A stretch of 45,654 bases of DNA, from assembly GCA_900547155.1 (NCBI GenBank), contig URFH01000020.1, positions 1 through 45,654 of the forward strand, given 5' to 3'. Origin of the DNA: an uncultured bacterium. GTDB lineage: Bacteria > Cyanobacteriota > Vampirovibrionia > Gastranaerophilales > Gastranaerophilaceae. The translations under genes were made by a program, and so were the position numbers. This document shows, in pieces, positions 8,864 to 17,971 of this stretch. Under the pieces are notes generated by a model. It made no database searches and was not told where the DNA came from. It saw only the letters and a program-made list of their open reading frames with translations. Numbering within the stretch: the stretch's first letter is position 1; each line of letters begins with the position of its first letter.

Positions 8864-8948
8864 GGTAAAGTTATAAATATATATTTTTAGGAACGTAAAA
8901 GCGGCGAAGCCCGTTCCGGTCCTAAAAATATATATTTATAACTTTACC
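8864..8948. repeat. Long perfect palindrome, family 2, element C
   Basis: Perfect 28-bp inverted arms (8864-8891 and 8921-8948), mostly AT, enclose a 29-nt GC-rich loop containing AAGCGGCGAAGCCCGTTC. The loop recurs at 40773-40793 with one change inside unrelated arms. It occupies the 302-bp spacer between ruvB and the flavoprotein gene; nothing else is seen in that spacer. Confidence 0.9.
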
Positions 8949-9065
8949 GCCCGGGCAAAAAGCTAATTTTTCACTGACCAGCGCCAAAACAACCTCCCCC
9001 AACTGCCGCCTTATATTAGAAAAAAGGCTAATGAAAAAAACGAACCCGATAATTAAAATTAAGGA

Positions 9066-10439
9066 ATGAAACAGAAAATTGTAGTCATAGGCGGAGGCGC
9101 AGCCGGCCCGAAAATAACGGCAAAGCTCCTGAGAACAACAAAATTTGAAAGTCAGGTTGATTTGTACACCGACGAAGATATTATTTCTTACTCGGCGTGC
9201 GGAATGCCGTATTTTATTGAGGGGCTGATTGAAAATCCGGAACGCCTCATCGTGCGCACCCCGCAGCAGTTTGAAGAAAAGGGCGCAAACATCCATCTTA
9301 ACAAAAGATGCGTAAAAATCATCCCCGAAGAAAAGAAAATCATTGTTCAGGACACAAAAACCTACGAAACCGAGTATGTTTCTTATGACAAATTAGCCAT
9401 AACCACAGGTGCGCGCCCTTTCATACCGCAAATTCAGAACATGCACCTTTCAAATGTCTTCACTCTGAGAAAACTTCAGGACGCAATCAACATAAAAAAC
9501 GCATTAAAAGAATCAAAAAAAGCAGTAATCGTCGGCGGAGGCTATATCGGAATAGAAATGCTCGAAGCCTGCGCTGCAAACGGGCTCGACGTGACACTTG
9601 TTGAAAGTTCGCCTTATATTTTGCCGATTTTTGATGAAGATTTTTCAGAAAAAATCAGGGAGAAGATTCTTGAAATAACAAAGGACAAATACAATGTAAA
9701 TATTGTCACATCTGATTGCGTGGTCACTTTTCAGGGCGAAGACAGGGTTCGGAAAGTTATAACGTCTTCGGGAAATATTTTCGACGCAGATATGGTAATT
9801 GTGGCCGCAGGAGTAGTGCCGAACACGGAAATCGCCAGAGATGCGGGGATTGAACTCGGCGTAAACAGCGCAATCCGCGTAAACAACCGCATGGAAACCT
9901 CAATAAAAGATATTTATGCGGCAGGGGATTGCATTGAAAATTTTCATGTTGTTTCCAGACGCCATGTATGGGTTCCCCTCGGGTCTTCCGCAAATAAAGA
10001 GGGCCGCTGCGCAGCAATCAATATTGCAAACGAATATGACGCTTTTCCGGGGATTCTCGGCTCCTCTGTGACGAAATTTATGAAATTAACAATGTCTTTT
10101 ACCGGCTTAAACGAACGGGACGCGCAAAAATACGGGTTTGAGCCGGTATGCGCAACGGTTTCGCAAAAAGACCGCGCAGGCTACATGCCCGAAGCGCAGG
10201 CAATTACCCTAAAACTCGTTGCCGACCGCAGAACCGAGAAAATTCTCGGCGCGCAGGCAATCGGCGAGGGCGACGCGGACAAAAGGATTAACACGGTTGC
10301 GTCAGCAATCACCGCAAATCTGAAAGTAGGGGATTTGTTCAATCTGGACATGACCTACGCACCGCCGTTTTCAACCGCTGTTGACGCGCTTCTTTCTGCG
10401 GCAATGATTATTTATAATGATTTGCACAAATGCCCGTAA
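9066..10439 (+). CDS. CoA-disulfide reductase / NADH oxidase family flavoprotein
   Basis: A pyridine-nucleotide disulfide oxidoreductase with one redox cysteine. FAD motif GGGAAG at 9-14; active Cys 45 in SYSACGMPYF; NAD-binding VGGGYIGIEM near 157; second FAD motif YAAGDC near 285; C-terminal dimerisation domain. The 457-residue length fits CoA-disulfide reductase or NADH oxidase (Nox/Cdr); the physiological electron acceptor cannot be decided. AAGGA abuts the ATG with no spacing, and a TAAAAT sits just upstream, so initiation may be partly leaderless. Confidence 0.85.
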   Translation: MKQKIVVIGGGAAGPKITAKLLRTTKFESQVDLYTDEDIISYSACGMPYFIEGLIENPERLIVRTPQQFEEKGANIHLNKRCVKIIPEEKKIIVQDTKTYETEYVSYDKLAITTGARPFIPQIQNMHLSNVFTLRKLQDAINIKNALKESKKAVIVGGGYIGIEMLEACAANGLDVTLVESSPYILPIFDEDFSEKIREKILEITKDKYNVNIVTSDCVVTFQGEDRVRKVITSSGNIFDADMVIVAAGVVPNTEIARDAGIELGVNSAIRVNNRMETSIKDIYAAGDCIENFHVVSRRHVWVPLGSSANKEGRCAAINIANEYDAFPGILGSSVTKFMKLTMSFTGLNERDAQKYGFEPVCATVSQKDRAGYMPEAQAITLKLVADRRTEKILGAQAIGEGDADKRINTVASAITANLKVGDLFNLDMTYAPPFSTAVDALLSAAMIIYNDLHKCP

Positions 10440-10493
10440 TTGCAGTTTCATAGCTTATTAGCAACTTTTTTCTTAAGCTATATTTTTTGCGTT

Positions 10494-11351
10494 CTAAATT
10501 TTATTGAATTTTCCTTTGTAGCGGGGGGTTTCATTCAGGAGTTTTTTCATTTTCGTTTCGTTTTCAAAAGAAGTTGGAATCCACTTATGTTTCAACCGGT
10601 TCAAAGTGCCGTCCTTTCTGAAAGAAAGAAGAATTGTATCAATATCATTCTTCAAACTGTCCGAAGACGAATCTTTTCTGAACGCAATTGCGTAATATTC
10701 GTTAGTGTAGCGCTGGGGCAGGATTTTGAACGCATTGTTATCCAGAGTGAACCCCACAAGCAGCGCTTCATCAGCGGTCATGGCCTCAGCCTGCTTGTTT
10801 TGGAGCGCTTTAAAGCCGTCTTCATAGGTGCGATATCCCTGAACAATCGCTTCCGGCGCAAAATAGCGCAGATTTTTTTCACCGGTTGTATTTAAGACGG
10901 TTATGACCTTTTTGTCGTTTAATTCGCCTATAGAGCGGATGGAGCTGGTTTTTCTGACCATAACAGCCTGACCTGTTGTGTAATAAGGCACCGAAAACTT
11001 AACAATATTATTTCTTTGCGGCGTAACGGTCATCGTCGCAATCAGCATGTCAACTTCGCCCGAATTCAGCCTGGAAATACGATTGTGCTGGTTCACCTGC
11101 TTAAAAGAAACCTTTTTTTCGTTCCCGAGCAGCTGTTTTGCAATCAAATGCGCCAGTTCAATGTCATAACCCTGAAGTTTTCCCTTTTCATCAACGTAGC
11201 CAAAGGGTTTTGAGTCATATTTTACCCCTACGATAAGCCGTCCGCGTTCTTTTATTGCCGTGAGCTGGTCATTTTCTTTTTTAATATTTTTACAGCCGGC
11301 AAATACCGTCAAACCGAGCATTATAAAACATATTAGCGCTTTTTTGAACAT
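10494..11351 (-). CDS. Amino-acid ABC transporter substrate-binding lipoprotein (orphan)
   Basis: A periplasmic type-2 solute-binding protein. I start it at ATG 11351 (MFKKALICF), which has AAGGA upstream, rather than 7 codons earlier. Lipobox LTVFAGC near residue 19 marks a lipoprotein. Family motifs are LIVGVKYDSKPFGY, YDIELAHLIAK and DEALLVGF. The length of 285 residues fits polar amino-acid binders. No permease or ATPase lies beside it; the nearest ABC ATPase (23887-24945) is of the sugar type. The ligand is unknown. Confidence 0.85.
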   Translation of the reverse strand: MFKKALICFIMLGLTVFAGCKNIKKENDQLTAIKERGRLIVGVKYDSKPFGYVDEKGKLQGYDIELAHLIAKQLLGNEKKVSFKQVNQHNRISRLNSGEVDMLIATMTVTPQRNNIVKFSVPYYTTGQAVMVRKTSSIRSIGELNDKKVITVLNTTGEKNLRYFAPEAIVQGYRTYEDGFKALQNKQAEAMTADEALLVGFTLDNNAFKILPQRYTNEYYAIAFRKDSSSDSLKNDIDTILLSFRKDGTLNRLKHKWIPTSFENETKMKKLLNETPRYKGKFNKI

Positions 11352-11376
11352 CGTTTTTTCCTTTTGCACCATTATT

Positions 11377-11913
11377 TCACAAAAACAGCCATCTTGAAAC
11401 GGCTATTGCCGCAATTATCCCCGCGCAATCCGCCAGAATCCCCGTCAGAAGCGCATGTCTGAACTTTTTTATCCCCACAGAGCCAAAATATACCGCCAGA
11501 ACGTAAAAAGTCGTTTCCGAGCTGCCGACCATCACCGCGGCAAGCTTTGCAGGGTAAGAATCCGGCCCGAAATTATGAACAATATCGGACAACAACCCCA
11601 AAACCGCACTCCCGGAAAGCGAACGAACAACCATCACCGGCAAAATGTCCGCAGGGATTTTCAGCATTTCAAAAATGCCCGAAAAAGCGCCCTGCACAAG
11701 CTCAATCACCCCTGACGCGCGCAGCATTGAAACAGCAACAATAATTGCCACAAGATACGGCAAAATATTCACCGAAACCCTGAGCCCGTCCTTTGCTCCA
11801 TCCACAAAGACCTCGTAAACAGGCACTTTTTTGAGCAATCCCCAGATTAAAACAATCAAAATTATTGCAGGAATCATCCAGACAGAAATCAGGTTAATCG
11901 CGGTTTTCAGCAT
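11377..11913 (-). CDS. spmB: Spore-maturation-B-like Gate-domain membrane protein
   Basis: A polytopic membrane protein with the nucleoside-recognition (Gate) domain, 178 residues. Family motifs visible are VDGAKDGLRV and GSSETTFYVLAVYFGSVG. In spore formers SpmA/SpmB affect core dehydration, but the pair occurs widely in non-spore formers with unknown transport roles; nothing else here suggests sporulation. The start overlaps the spmA stop by 7 bp. Confidence 0.88.
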   Translation of the reverse strand: MLKTAINLISVWMIPAIILIVLIWGLLKKVPVYEVFVDGAKDGLRVSVNILPYLVAIIVAVSMLRASGVIELVQGAFSGIFEMLKIPADILPVMVVRSLSGSAVLGLLSDIVHNFGPDSYPAKLAAVMVGSSETTFYVLAVYFGSVGIKKFRHALLTGILADCAGIIAAIAVSRWLFL

Positions 11914-12512
11914 TCTTCACCCCCTGTTTCTTTTTGCGGCGGGGTGAGTTTTTCAAGGATTTTTACAATCACAAGCGCGCTGACAAACGCAAATGTCGTA
12001 ACAATCAACGTCGGAAGCACAATTTCCGTCGGGTTTTTCGCCCCGAATGACGCCAGAACCGCAATCACAGTCGCAGGCACAATCTGAAAACCCGCCGTAT
12101 TCATCGCAAGAAGCGTGCACATAGCGTTTGAGGCGGATTTTTTCTCTTTATTAAGCTTTTGCAGCTCCTCCATTGCTTTTAAGCCCATCGGAGTAGCCGC
12201 ATTTGAAAGCCCGAAGGCGTTTGCGGTAAAATTCATTGCAATATCACCGATTGCAGGGCTGCTCTCAGGGATTTCGGGGAAAAGCCTTCTGGCTATCGGG
12301 GTCAAAAGTCCGGCAATAAACCCAACCACGCCTGATTTCTCCGCAATCCGCATAATTCCCAGCCAGAAAGCCATAATTCCCGCAAGATAAAGCGCCACCT
12401 CAACTGATTTTTGCGCCCCCTCAAGCACTGCGCGCACAACCGCGTCAATTCTGCCCGTAAAAGCCGCGCAAACTATGGAAATGAAAATTATAAAAAACCA
12501 GATGTAATTCAT
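11907..12512 (-). CDS. spmA: Spore-maturation-A-like Gate-domain membrane protein
   Basis: A 201-residue polytopic membrane protein and partner of SpmB. It starts MNYIWFF as is usual for SpmA and contains the FGLSNAATPMGLKAM and NTAGFQIVPAT motifs of the Gate family. No ribosome site precedes the ATG; instead a strong promoter ends 6 bp before it, so the mRNA is probably leaderless. First gene of a two-gene operon. Confidence 0.88.
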   Translation of the reverse strand: MNYIWFFIIFISIVCAAFTGRIDAVVRAVLEGAQKSVEVALYLAGIMAFWLGIMRIAEKSGVVGFIAGLLTPIARRLFPEIPESSPAIGDIAMNFTANAFGLSNAATPMGLKAMEELQKLNKEKKSASNAMCTLLAMNTAGFQIVPATVIAVLASFGAKNPTEIVLPTLIVTTFAFVSALVIVKILEKLTPPQKETGGEEC

Positions 12513-12518
12513 AGCCCT

Positions 12519-12547
12519 ATAATGGCAAATTTTGCGGGCGTAGTCAA
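12519..12547 (-). promoter_or_regulatory. Strong promoter giving a leaderless spmAB mRNA
   Basis: On the minus strand: TTGACT (12542-12547), 17 bp, CATTAT (12519-12524), then only 6 bases before the spmA ATG. Transcription should begin at or within a base or two of the start codon. Confidence 0.65.
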
Positions 12548-12640
12548 ATAATTAACGTTTCCCATCAACAAGGTTCCCTCTCCTAAGGGAAAGGACCGGA
12601 GTAAGGGCTTGGTTAAAGAAAACCGTTCCATAAACCATAA

Positions 12641-12667
12641 AAAAACGGGATAAAATCTCCCGTTTTT
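12641..12667 (-). terminator. Terminator of lysS
   Basis: AAAAACGGGA and TCCCGTTTTT form a 10-bp stem directly after the lysS stop, followed by a T run on the minus strand. Confidence 0.88.
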
Positions 12668-12673
12668 CGATGA

Positions 12674-14155
12674 TTATAACTTTCTCATAGTAGGAAATGC
12701 GATAACATCCCTGATTGTGGGCGAATCGGTCAAAAGCATTACCAGCCTGTCGATTCCGATACCCATTCCTCCTGCGGGAGGCATTCCGTATTCGAGTGCG
12801 GTGATAAAATCTTCGTCGATTTCCATTGCTTCTTCGTCGCCTGCCGCTTTTGCCTTTGCCTGAGCCTCAAATCTCGTTCTCTGGTCAATCGGGTCGGTCA
12901 ATTCGGAGAAAGCGTTCGAGATTTCCCAGCCGTTTACGCGGGTTTCAAACCTTTCTGTCAATCTCGGATTGTCGCGGTGGACTTTTGCGAGCGGTGATAT
13001 GTCGCGAGGATAGTCGATGATGTGTGTAGGCTGGATTAGCTTGGGTTCTACGCGTTCTTCAAAGATTAAATCAAGAACCTTGCCCCAGTTTTCGCAATCA
13101 TCCGCGTCAATACCGATTTCACGTGCTTTTTTGCGCGCGTCTTCTACAGTGAAAATTTCGCCAAAATCAATGCCTGTGTATTCTTCAATCGCGCCAACCA
13201 TTGTTTTTCTGTCCCATGGCGGTGTGAGGTCAATTTCTTTGCCCTGATAAGTGATTTTCATTGTACCAAGAACGTCCTGAGCAACCGATGAAACCATATT
13301 TTCAATAAGCGCCATCATTTCGTTGTAGTCAACGTAAGCCTGATAGAGCTCAATCATAGTAAATTCAGGGTTGTGGCGGGTATCGATGCCTTCATTTCTG
13401 AAATTTCTGTTCATTTCAAAAATCTTTTCGCTCAAACCTCCGACCAGAAGCCTTTTCAAGTGCAATTCCGGCGCAATTCTCATATACATGTCCATATCAA
13501 GCGCATTGTGGTGCGTAATGAACGGTCTTGCAGCCGCACCGCCTGCCTGAGTATGGAGCATGGGCGTTTCGACCTCCAAAAAGCCCAGATTTGTAAGATA
13601 TTCGCGGATTTTCTGGATAATGAGGCTTCTTTTTCTGAAAGTCGAGCGCACATCTTCATTCATGATTAAATCTACGTATCTCTGGCGATAACGGGTTTCT
13701 ACATCGGTCAAACCGTGGAATTTTTCAGGCAGCGGAAGCAGCGATTTTGAAAGGATTTTGTAATCCGTCGCTTTAATGCTCAATTCGCCGCGCGGAGTTC
13801 TTCTGATTGTTCCGTAAACGCCGATAATATCGCCGATATCCACGAGTTTGAGGGTTTTAATTTTTTCAGGGTCCATATTTTCTTTGTGGCAGAAAATCTG
13901 GATTTTTCCCGAATCGTCCATCAAATCAATGAACATACCGGTATTTCTCATCGCCATAACGCGGCCTGCAACGGCATAAGCGTCATCGGTTTCTTCGCCC
14001 GCCGGCAAATCTTTGTATTTTTCCTGCAATTTGCTTGCGCTTGCGTTTTTATCAAATGAATAAGGGTAAGGATTGATTCCCTTGTCCGCCAAATCAGCCA
14101 GTTTTTGAATTCTTGTGGCTCTGATGGCGCCCTGTGTCGTGTTTTGTTCTTGCAT
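12674..14155 (-). CDS. lysS: Lysyl-tRNA synthetase, class II
   Basis: Charges tRNA-Lys. The OB-fold anticodon domain spans about residues 55-160 (VAGRVMAMRNTGMFIDL). The class II motifs follow: motif 2 FRNEGIDTRHNPEFTMIELY, and motif 3 with GGMGIGIDRLVMLLTD at the C-terminus. I prefer ATG 14155 over ATG 14161 because AGAGGA directly abuts the first and is well spaced from the second. The 493-residue length is normal. Confidence 0.97.
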   Translation of the reverse strand: MQEQNTTQGAIRATRIQKLADLADKGINPYPYSFDKNASASKLQEKYKDLPAGEETDDAYAVAGRVMAMRNTGMFIDLMDDSGKIQIFCHKENMDPEKIKTLKLVDIGDIIGVYGTIRRTPRGELSIKATDYKILSKSLLPLPEKFHGLTDVETRYRQRYVDLIMNEDVRSTFRKRSLIIQKIREYLTNLGFLEVETPMLHTQAGGAAARPFITHHNALDMDMYMRIAPELHLKRLLVGGLSEKIFEMNRNFRNEGIDTRHNPEFTMIELYQAYVDYNEMMALIENMVSSVAQDVLGTMKITYQGKEIDLTPPWDRKTMVGAIEEYTGIDFGEIFTVEDARKKAREIGIDADDCENWGKVLDLIFEERVEPKLIQPTHIIDYPRDISPLAKVHRDNPRLTERFETRVNGWEISNAFSELTDPIDQRTRFEAQAKAKAAGDEEAMEIDEDFITALEYGMPPAGGMGIGIDRLVMLLTDSPTIRDVIAFPTMRKL

Positions 14156-14186
14156 ATTCATTCCTCTGTAAATTATTTATAAAATA

Positions 14187-14213
14187 ATTTTAGCATAAAA
14201 ATATTTCCGTCAA
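14187..14213 (-). promoter_or_regulatory. Probable lysS promoter
   Basis: TTGACG (14208-14213) and TAAAAT (14187-14192) on the minus strand; the 15-bp spacing is short, so it may be weak or misread. Confidence 0.4.
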
Positions 14214-14299
14214 AAAACCGGCTCCGGTGACTAATCTCATACAAACAGCGGTTTTCAAAAACAAATGCGGGTCAGAAAATAATGTAAAAGTGGAGCAAA

Positions 14300-15112
14300 A
14301 TGTTTAGATTAATTCTTACTTTAATTTATCTGGTAATATATGTGCTGGTGAGATTTGACAGCGCAAATTACCGTTCTGTATTCAACGACAGGGAAAATAA
14401 TACAAATTTTATAAGAAATATTTTCGGGAAACGAAACCGCAGAATAAAAGCGCTCCAGACTGCCAAACCTTTTTTAAAACCCTACGAAAAAATCTTCGCA
14501 AATCACACTCTTTCAAACAAAAATTGCTCACTTTCAATGAATGCAAGGAACAAATCTTTCACATTAATAAATTTGCACTACAACGAGCATGGGCGAAAAA
14601 TGGCCGCAACAACTCTCGACATTTCGGTTGATATTGATGAAGTTTTTGACAGTGTGGCGGAATTATTCAGCTACAATACAACTTATGACGGGCTTTTGAG
14701 CACACTCAAGGTAGTTGCCACGGTGAAAGAAGAACCCTATAAAATAAAACCTGAAAACAAACCACCAGAGCAGAAAACCACCCCCAAAAAGCCTAAAAAA
14801 GAAGAAAAAACCGAAATTGTTAAAGTAGATTTCAAAAATAGAGAAATTCTCGATATCAATGACGGATTAATAGACATAAACAGCTGCTCGGAGGCTGAAT
14901 TGACGGCGCTCCCCGGGATAAACATAATTATGGCGAAAAAAATCATACTTTATCGCGAAACAAAGCGCCCTTTTAAAAATATTGAAGAACTTTTCACAGA
15001 ATTGAAAATAAAACCGCATTTTCAAAAACAGCTGAAAAATTTAATCTGCGCAAAGAAAATAAACATGCGAAAAGTCAAAAAAGCCCAGCAGGAAAGAACA
15101 ATAGACCTTTAA
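14300..15112 (+). CDS. Helix-hairpin-helix protein with signal anchor
   Basis: A 270-residue protein. Residues 1-20 form a hydrophobic anchor (MFRLILTLIYLVIYVLV). The middle (20-150) is unlike anything I know. A Pro/Lys-rich linker at 150-170 leads to a ComEA-like double HhH (INSCSEAELTALPGINIIMA, then a second turn KPFKNIEELF). The domain usually binds DNA without sequence preference. Its stop codon overlaps the ATG of the next gene by one base (TAATG), so both are translated together. Its role relative to the radical-SAM neighbour is unknown; competence-type DNA binding is one option. Confidence 0.75.
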   Translation: MFRLILTLIYLVIYVLVRFDSANYRSVFNDRENNTNFIRNIFGKRNRRIKALQTAKPFLKPYEKIFANHTLSNKNCSLSMNARNKSFTLINLHYNEHGRKMAATTLDISVDIDEVFDSVAELFSYNTTYDGLLSTLKVVATVKEEPYKIKPENKPPEQKTTPKKPKKEEKTEIVKVDFKNREILDINDGLIDINSCSEAELTALPGINIIMAKKIILYRETKRPFKNIEELFTELKIKPHFQKQLKNLICAKKINMRKVKKAQQERTIDL

Positions 15113-15717
15113 TGCAAATCAATGTCTATAAATATCTGAATAAAACAAACGCAGAAGGTCCAAATCAGCGATTCTGCCTCTGGGTGCAAGGCTGTTCACG
15201 GCATTGTGACGGATGTTTTGCAAAATCTACCTGGAGCCATCGAAAAAACAGGATTATGAGCGTCGATGAGCTGTTTTTTCTCATAAAGGAGCAAAAAGGG
15301 ATTGAGGGTGTAACTTTTTTGGGCGGAGAACCTTTTGAACAGGCAAAACCGCTTGCAGAACTTGCCCGAAAGGTTCAAAATCTCGGGCTTTCCGTGCTCA
15401 CCTTTACGGGAAACACTTTTGAGGAGCTTAAAAAGTCCGAAAATGAAGATATTCAGGCACTTTTGAAATACACAGACCTTTTGATTGACGGAGGGTTTGA
15501 AAAAGAGAATTTTGACCTTTCACGCCCGTGGGTGGGGTCGAAAAATCAGCGATATATCTTTCTCACGGACAGATATTCAGCGGAAGAAATAAAAAATTAC
15601 AAAAACAAAATTGAAGTCCGCATTGAAAAAAACGGTTTTGTTTTTGTGAACGGAATGGGTGATTTTGACGCAATAAAGCGGGATTTGTGTTTACACAGCC
15701 CGAAAAATAGCCTATAA
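15112..15717 (+). CDS. Radical-SAM activating enzyme-like protein (NrdG-like, single 4Fe-4S)
   Basis: A small 201-residue radical-SAM protein. The cluster motif CSRHCDGC supplies Cys 28, 32 and 35, preceded by RFCLWVQG; SAM-binding GGEPF is near residue 67. The architecture resembles anaerobic ribonucleotide-reductase activase, but no nrdD is seen nearby. It sits directly before the Ycf46/DUF1257/DUF2997 genes. The promoter for those genes lies inside its last codons. It may modify a member of that cassette. Confidence 0.8.
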   Translation: MQINVYKYLNKTNAEGPNQRFCLWVQGCSRHCDGCFAKSTWSHRKNRIMSVDELFFLIKEQKGIEGVTFLGGEPFEQAKPLAELARKVQNLGLSVLTFTGNTFEELKKSENEDIQALLKYTDLLIDGGFEKENFDLSRPWVGSKNQRYIFLTDRYSAEEIKNYKNKIEVRIEKNGFVFVNGMGDFDAIKRDLCLHSPKNSL

Positions 15718-15718
15718 T
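15690..15718 (+). promoter_or_regulatory. Strong promoter of the Ycf46 cassette
   Basis: TTTACA (15690-15695), 17 bp, TATAAT (15713-15718), overlapping the end of the radical-SAM gene. The leader carries a 10-bp hairpin (15724-15748) before the ribosome site. Confidence 0.7.
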
Positions 15719-15723
15719 ATCGG

Positions 15724-15748
15724 AAACCCTGAACCTGCTTCAGGGTTT
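15724..15748. repeat. REP-like small palindrome, copy 2
   Basis: AAACCCTGAA and TTCAGGGTTT around a 5-nt loop in the 5' leader of the AAA gene; same design as 2724-2745 and 33123-33141. Confidence 0.6.
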
Positions 15749-15806
15749 AACGAGCCTCAATTTCGCTTATAACGCGAAAAAACACTAAAAATTACGGAGT
15801 TGAAAT

Positions 15807-17429
15807 ATGTTAAATAAAAAAATTGCAAACCTTTTAAGAGCCCGATTCCCATATATTTATTTGACAACCTACGAGGAAGAACGCGCCACAGCTATGCTTC
15901 GCGCCATTGTGAACAACGAAAAACTGATAAAATTCCCTCGTGAAATTTATATCTGGACGCAAACTAACGGTTTTATTAACGACGAAACCGAAAAACCGGT
16001 TGCCGGAACCTCGAATCCCGCAAAAGCACTGGATTTTGTCCAAAAACATGACAAAGATTCGATTTTTATTTTTTATGACATTCATGTGAATTTCGGGATG
16101 AAAAATCGCGCTCCTGACTATGATTTGGTCAGAAAACTGCGTGATTTGGTACCGGATCTAAAGGTCAGCGCAGTAAGAAAAAACATTTTTTTCATCGCAC
16201 CCGAAGCAATAATCCCCGAAACGCTCCAAAAGGATATTACAATCTGCGATTTCCCGCTGCCGGCGCTTGAGGAGATTAAAAAGAAGCTCGACAGCATGCT
16301 TGCGCAAAACAAAAAGGTAAAAACCGAAACCCTCACGCCCGAAGCAAAAGAAAAACTCTGCAAAGCAGCGCTGGGGCTGACAATGCAGGAAGCGGAAAAC
16401 GCATTTGCGCTCGCAATGGTAAATGACGGCAAAGTCGATGAAAATGACATAAATATAATCATGGATGAAAAAATGCAGGTCATAAAAAAGACCGGAATCC
16501 TCGAATTTGTCCGTACAAACTTCACAATCGACGACATCGGCGGGCTGGACAATCTGAAAAGCTGGCTTTTAAAAAGAAATAATTCGTGGTCTGAAAAAGC
16601 TAAAAAATACGCTCTTCCCGCGCCAAAAGGCGTTCTTATCACGGGTGTTCCGGGCTGCGGAAAAAGTTTGACCGCAAAAGCAATGAGCGCAATCTGGAAA
16701 TTGCCGCTTTTAAGGCTGGATTTGGGCAAAATCTTTTCCGGCCTAGTGGGCAGCTCCGAAGAAAACATGCGCCGCGCAATCGCAACCGCAGAAGCTGTTG
16801 CGCCGTCGATTTTGTGGGTTGACGAGATTGAAAAAGGGCTCAGCGGCGTGAATTCCGGCAATGACAGCGGAGTTTCTTCAAGAATTTTCGGCCAATTCCT
16901 CACCTGGATGCAGGAAAAAGAGGCGCCTGTCTTTGTAATCGCCACAGCAAACAACATCAGCAATTTGCCGCCGGAATTACTAAGAAAAGGGCGTTTTGAC
17001 GAGATTTTCTTTGTTGATATCCCCACTTTCAATGAACGTATAGAGATTTTTAAGCTTCATTTGAAAAAACGCCTCAAAAACAAGGAAATTGCAGGAGAAA
17101 TCACGATAGACAACACACTTTTGCAAAAACTCGCTTCGATGACCGAGGGATTTATCGGCGCGGAGATTGAGCAGGTTGTGATTTCAGCGCTTTACGAAGC
17201 CTTTTTTGAAAACAGGGCGCTCACATTCAACGATTTAGAAAAAACCATAAAAAACACTGTTCCGCTTTCGACTACGCAAAAAGAACAAATTCTTACGCTC
17301 AGAGCCTGGGCAAATGTCCGCGCAGTAGCGGCAACAAAGAAAGAAGACCTGACAAACTACAAAGAACAACATCCACAGGAGTCAAAAGAGGTTGAAAAAA
17401 CCCGCGGCGGCAGGGCGTTGGACTTTTAG
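15807..17429 (+). CDS. ycf46: Ycf46-type AAA ATPase
   Basis: A 540-residue protein. Residues 1-160 match the typical Ycf46 N-terminus (starts LLRARFPYIYLTTYEEERA) and are not part of the AAA fold. The AAA core spans about 240-460: Walker A GVPGCGKS at 280-287, Walker B ILWVDEIEK near 335-343, and LRKGRFDEIFFV with the arginine region near 393. The family is named after a plastid ORF and is conserved in cyanobacteria, where a link to CO2 uptake has been proposed. No photosynthesis gene is present here. Followed after 11 bp by a DUF1257-like gene. Confidence 0.88.
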   Translation: MLNKKIANLLRARFPYIYLTTYEEERATAMLRAIVNNEKLIKFPREIYIWTQTNGFINDETEKPVAGTSNPAKALDFVQKHDKDSIFIFYDIHVNFGMKNRAPDYDLVRKLRDLVPDLKVSAVRKNIFFIAPEAIIPETLQKDITICDFPLPALEEIKKKLDSMLAQNKKVKTETLTPEAKEKLCKAALGLTMQEAENAFALAMVNDGKVDENDINIIMDEKMQVIKKTGILEFVRTNFTIDDIGGLDNLKSWLLKRNNSWSEKAKKYALPAPKGVLITGVPGCGKSLTAKAMSAIWKLPLLRLDLGKIFSGLVGSSEENMRRAIATAEAVAPSILWVDEIEKGLSGVNSGNDSGVSSRIFGQFLTWMQEKEAPVFVIATANNISNLPPELLRKGRFDEIFFVDIPTFNERIEIFKLHLKKRLKNKEIAGEITIDNTLLQKLASMTEGFIGAEIEQVVISALYEAFFENRALTFNDLEKTIKNTVPLSTTQKEQILTLRAWANVRAVAATKKEDLTNYKEQHPQESKEVEKTRGGRALDF

Positions 17430-17440
17430 AAAGGAAAATT

Positions 17441-17959
17441 ATGTCTTGTACAATCGGACTGGTTCCGTTTTTGCTTTTATACGGTGCAGCGCAGACAGCA
17501 ATAACGCTTGCTTCAACAGAAAGCACCGATGAGATGAAAAAACGGCTCAAAAAATCGCTGGAAGCAAACAATGGCGAAATTTCGCAGGAGCAAATCGATT
17601 TGATTTGCCGTGAATACCCGACTGCGTTTATGGACAGGGATTTATTAATGAAAACCGTTGAAGAACACGGTTTTACGGATATTGTTGATGAAAATGGCAC
17701 GATTAGAGCGGTTTTGGACAATATAGAGATTGAATTTTACCGTACTGACAGCGCATTGCCTTACACAATGAAAATTTTATGTCCCGAATTGTGCGAAACA
17801 ACAGAACTTACAAAGGATATCAACGATGAATACACCCTCAACGTTCAGGAAGAAACCTATATAAAAATCAAGGAGCGGCTTGAGAAAAAGAACCTCAAAA
17901 TCGACGAAGAAGAGATTCTTGAGGATGATTCGATAATGATTACGGTAAATCTTGATTAG
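17441..17959 (+). CDS. Ycf35/DUF1257-like protein
   Basis: 172 residues. The middle (AFMDRDLLMKTVEEHGF) and the C-terminus (EETYIKIKERLEKKNLKI, EDDSIMITVNL) resemble the DUF1257/Ycf35 pattern, but the N-terminus is different: it starts with a hydrophobic stretch (IGLVPFLLLYGAAQTAITLA) that could be a membrane anchor, followed by a polar helix. It lies between the Ycf46 ATPase and a DUF2997-like gene, the order seen in other bacteria with this cassette. The assignment is part motif, part context. Confidence 0.65.
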   Translation: MSCTIGLVPFLLLYGAAQTAITLASTESTDEMKKRLKKSLEANNGEISQEQIDLICREYPTAFMDRDLLMKTVEEHGFTDIVDENGTIRAVLDNIEIEFYRTDSALPYTMKILCPELCETTELTKDINDEYTLNVQEETYIKIKERLEKKNLKIDEEEILEDDSIMITVNLD

Positions 17960-17971
17960 ACTGGAGCAAAA

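Noticed and set aside
11377..12512. Evidence for sporulation from spmA and spmB
   Set aside because: These Gate-domain proteins occur in many non-spore formers and no other sporulation gene is seen.
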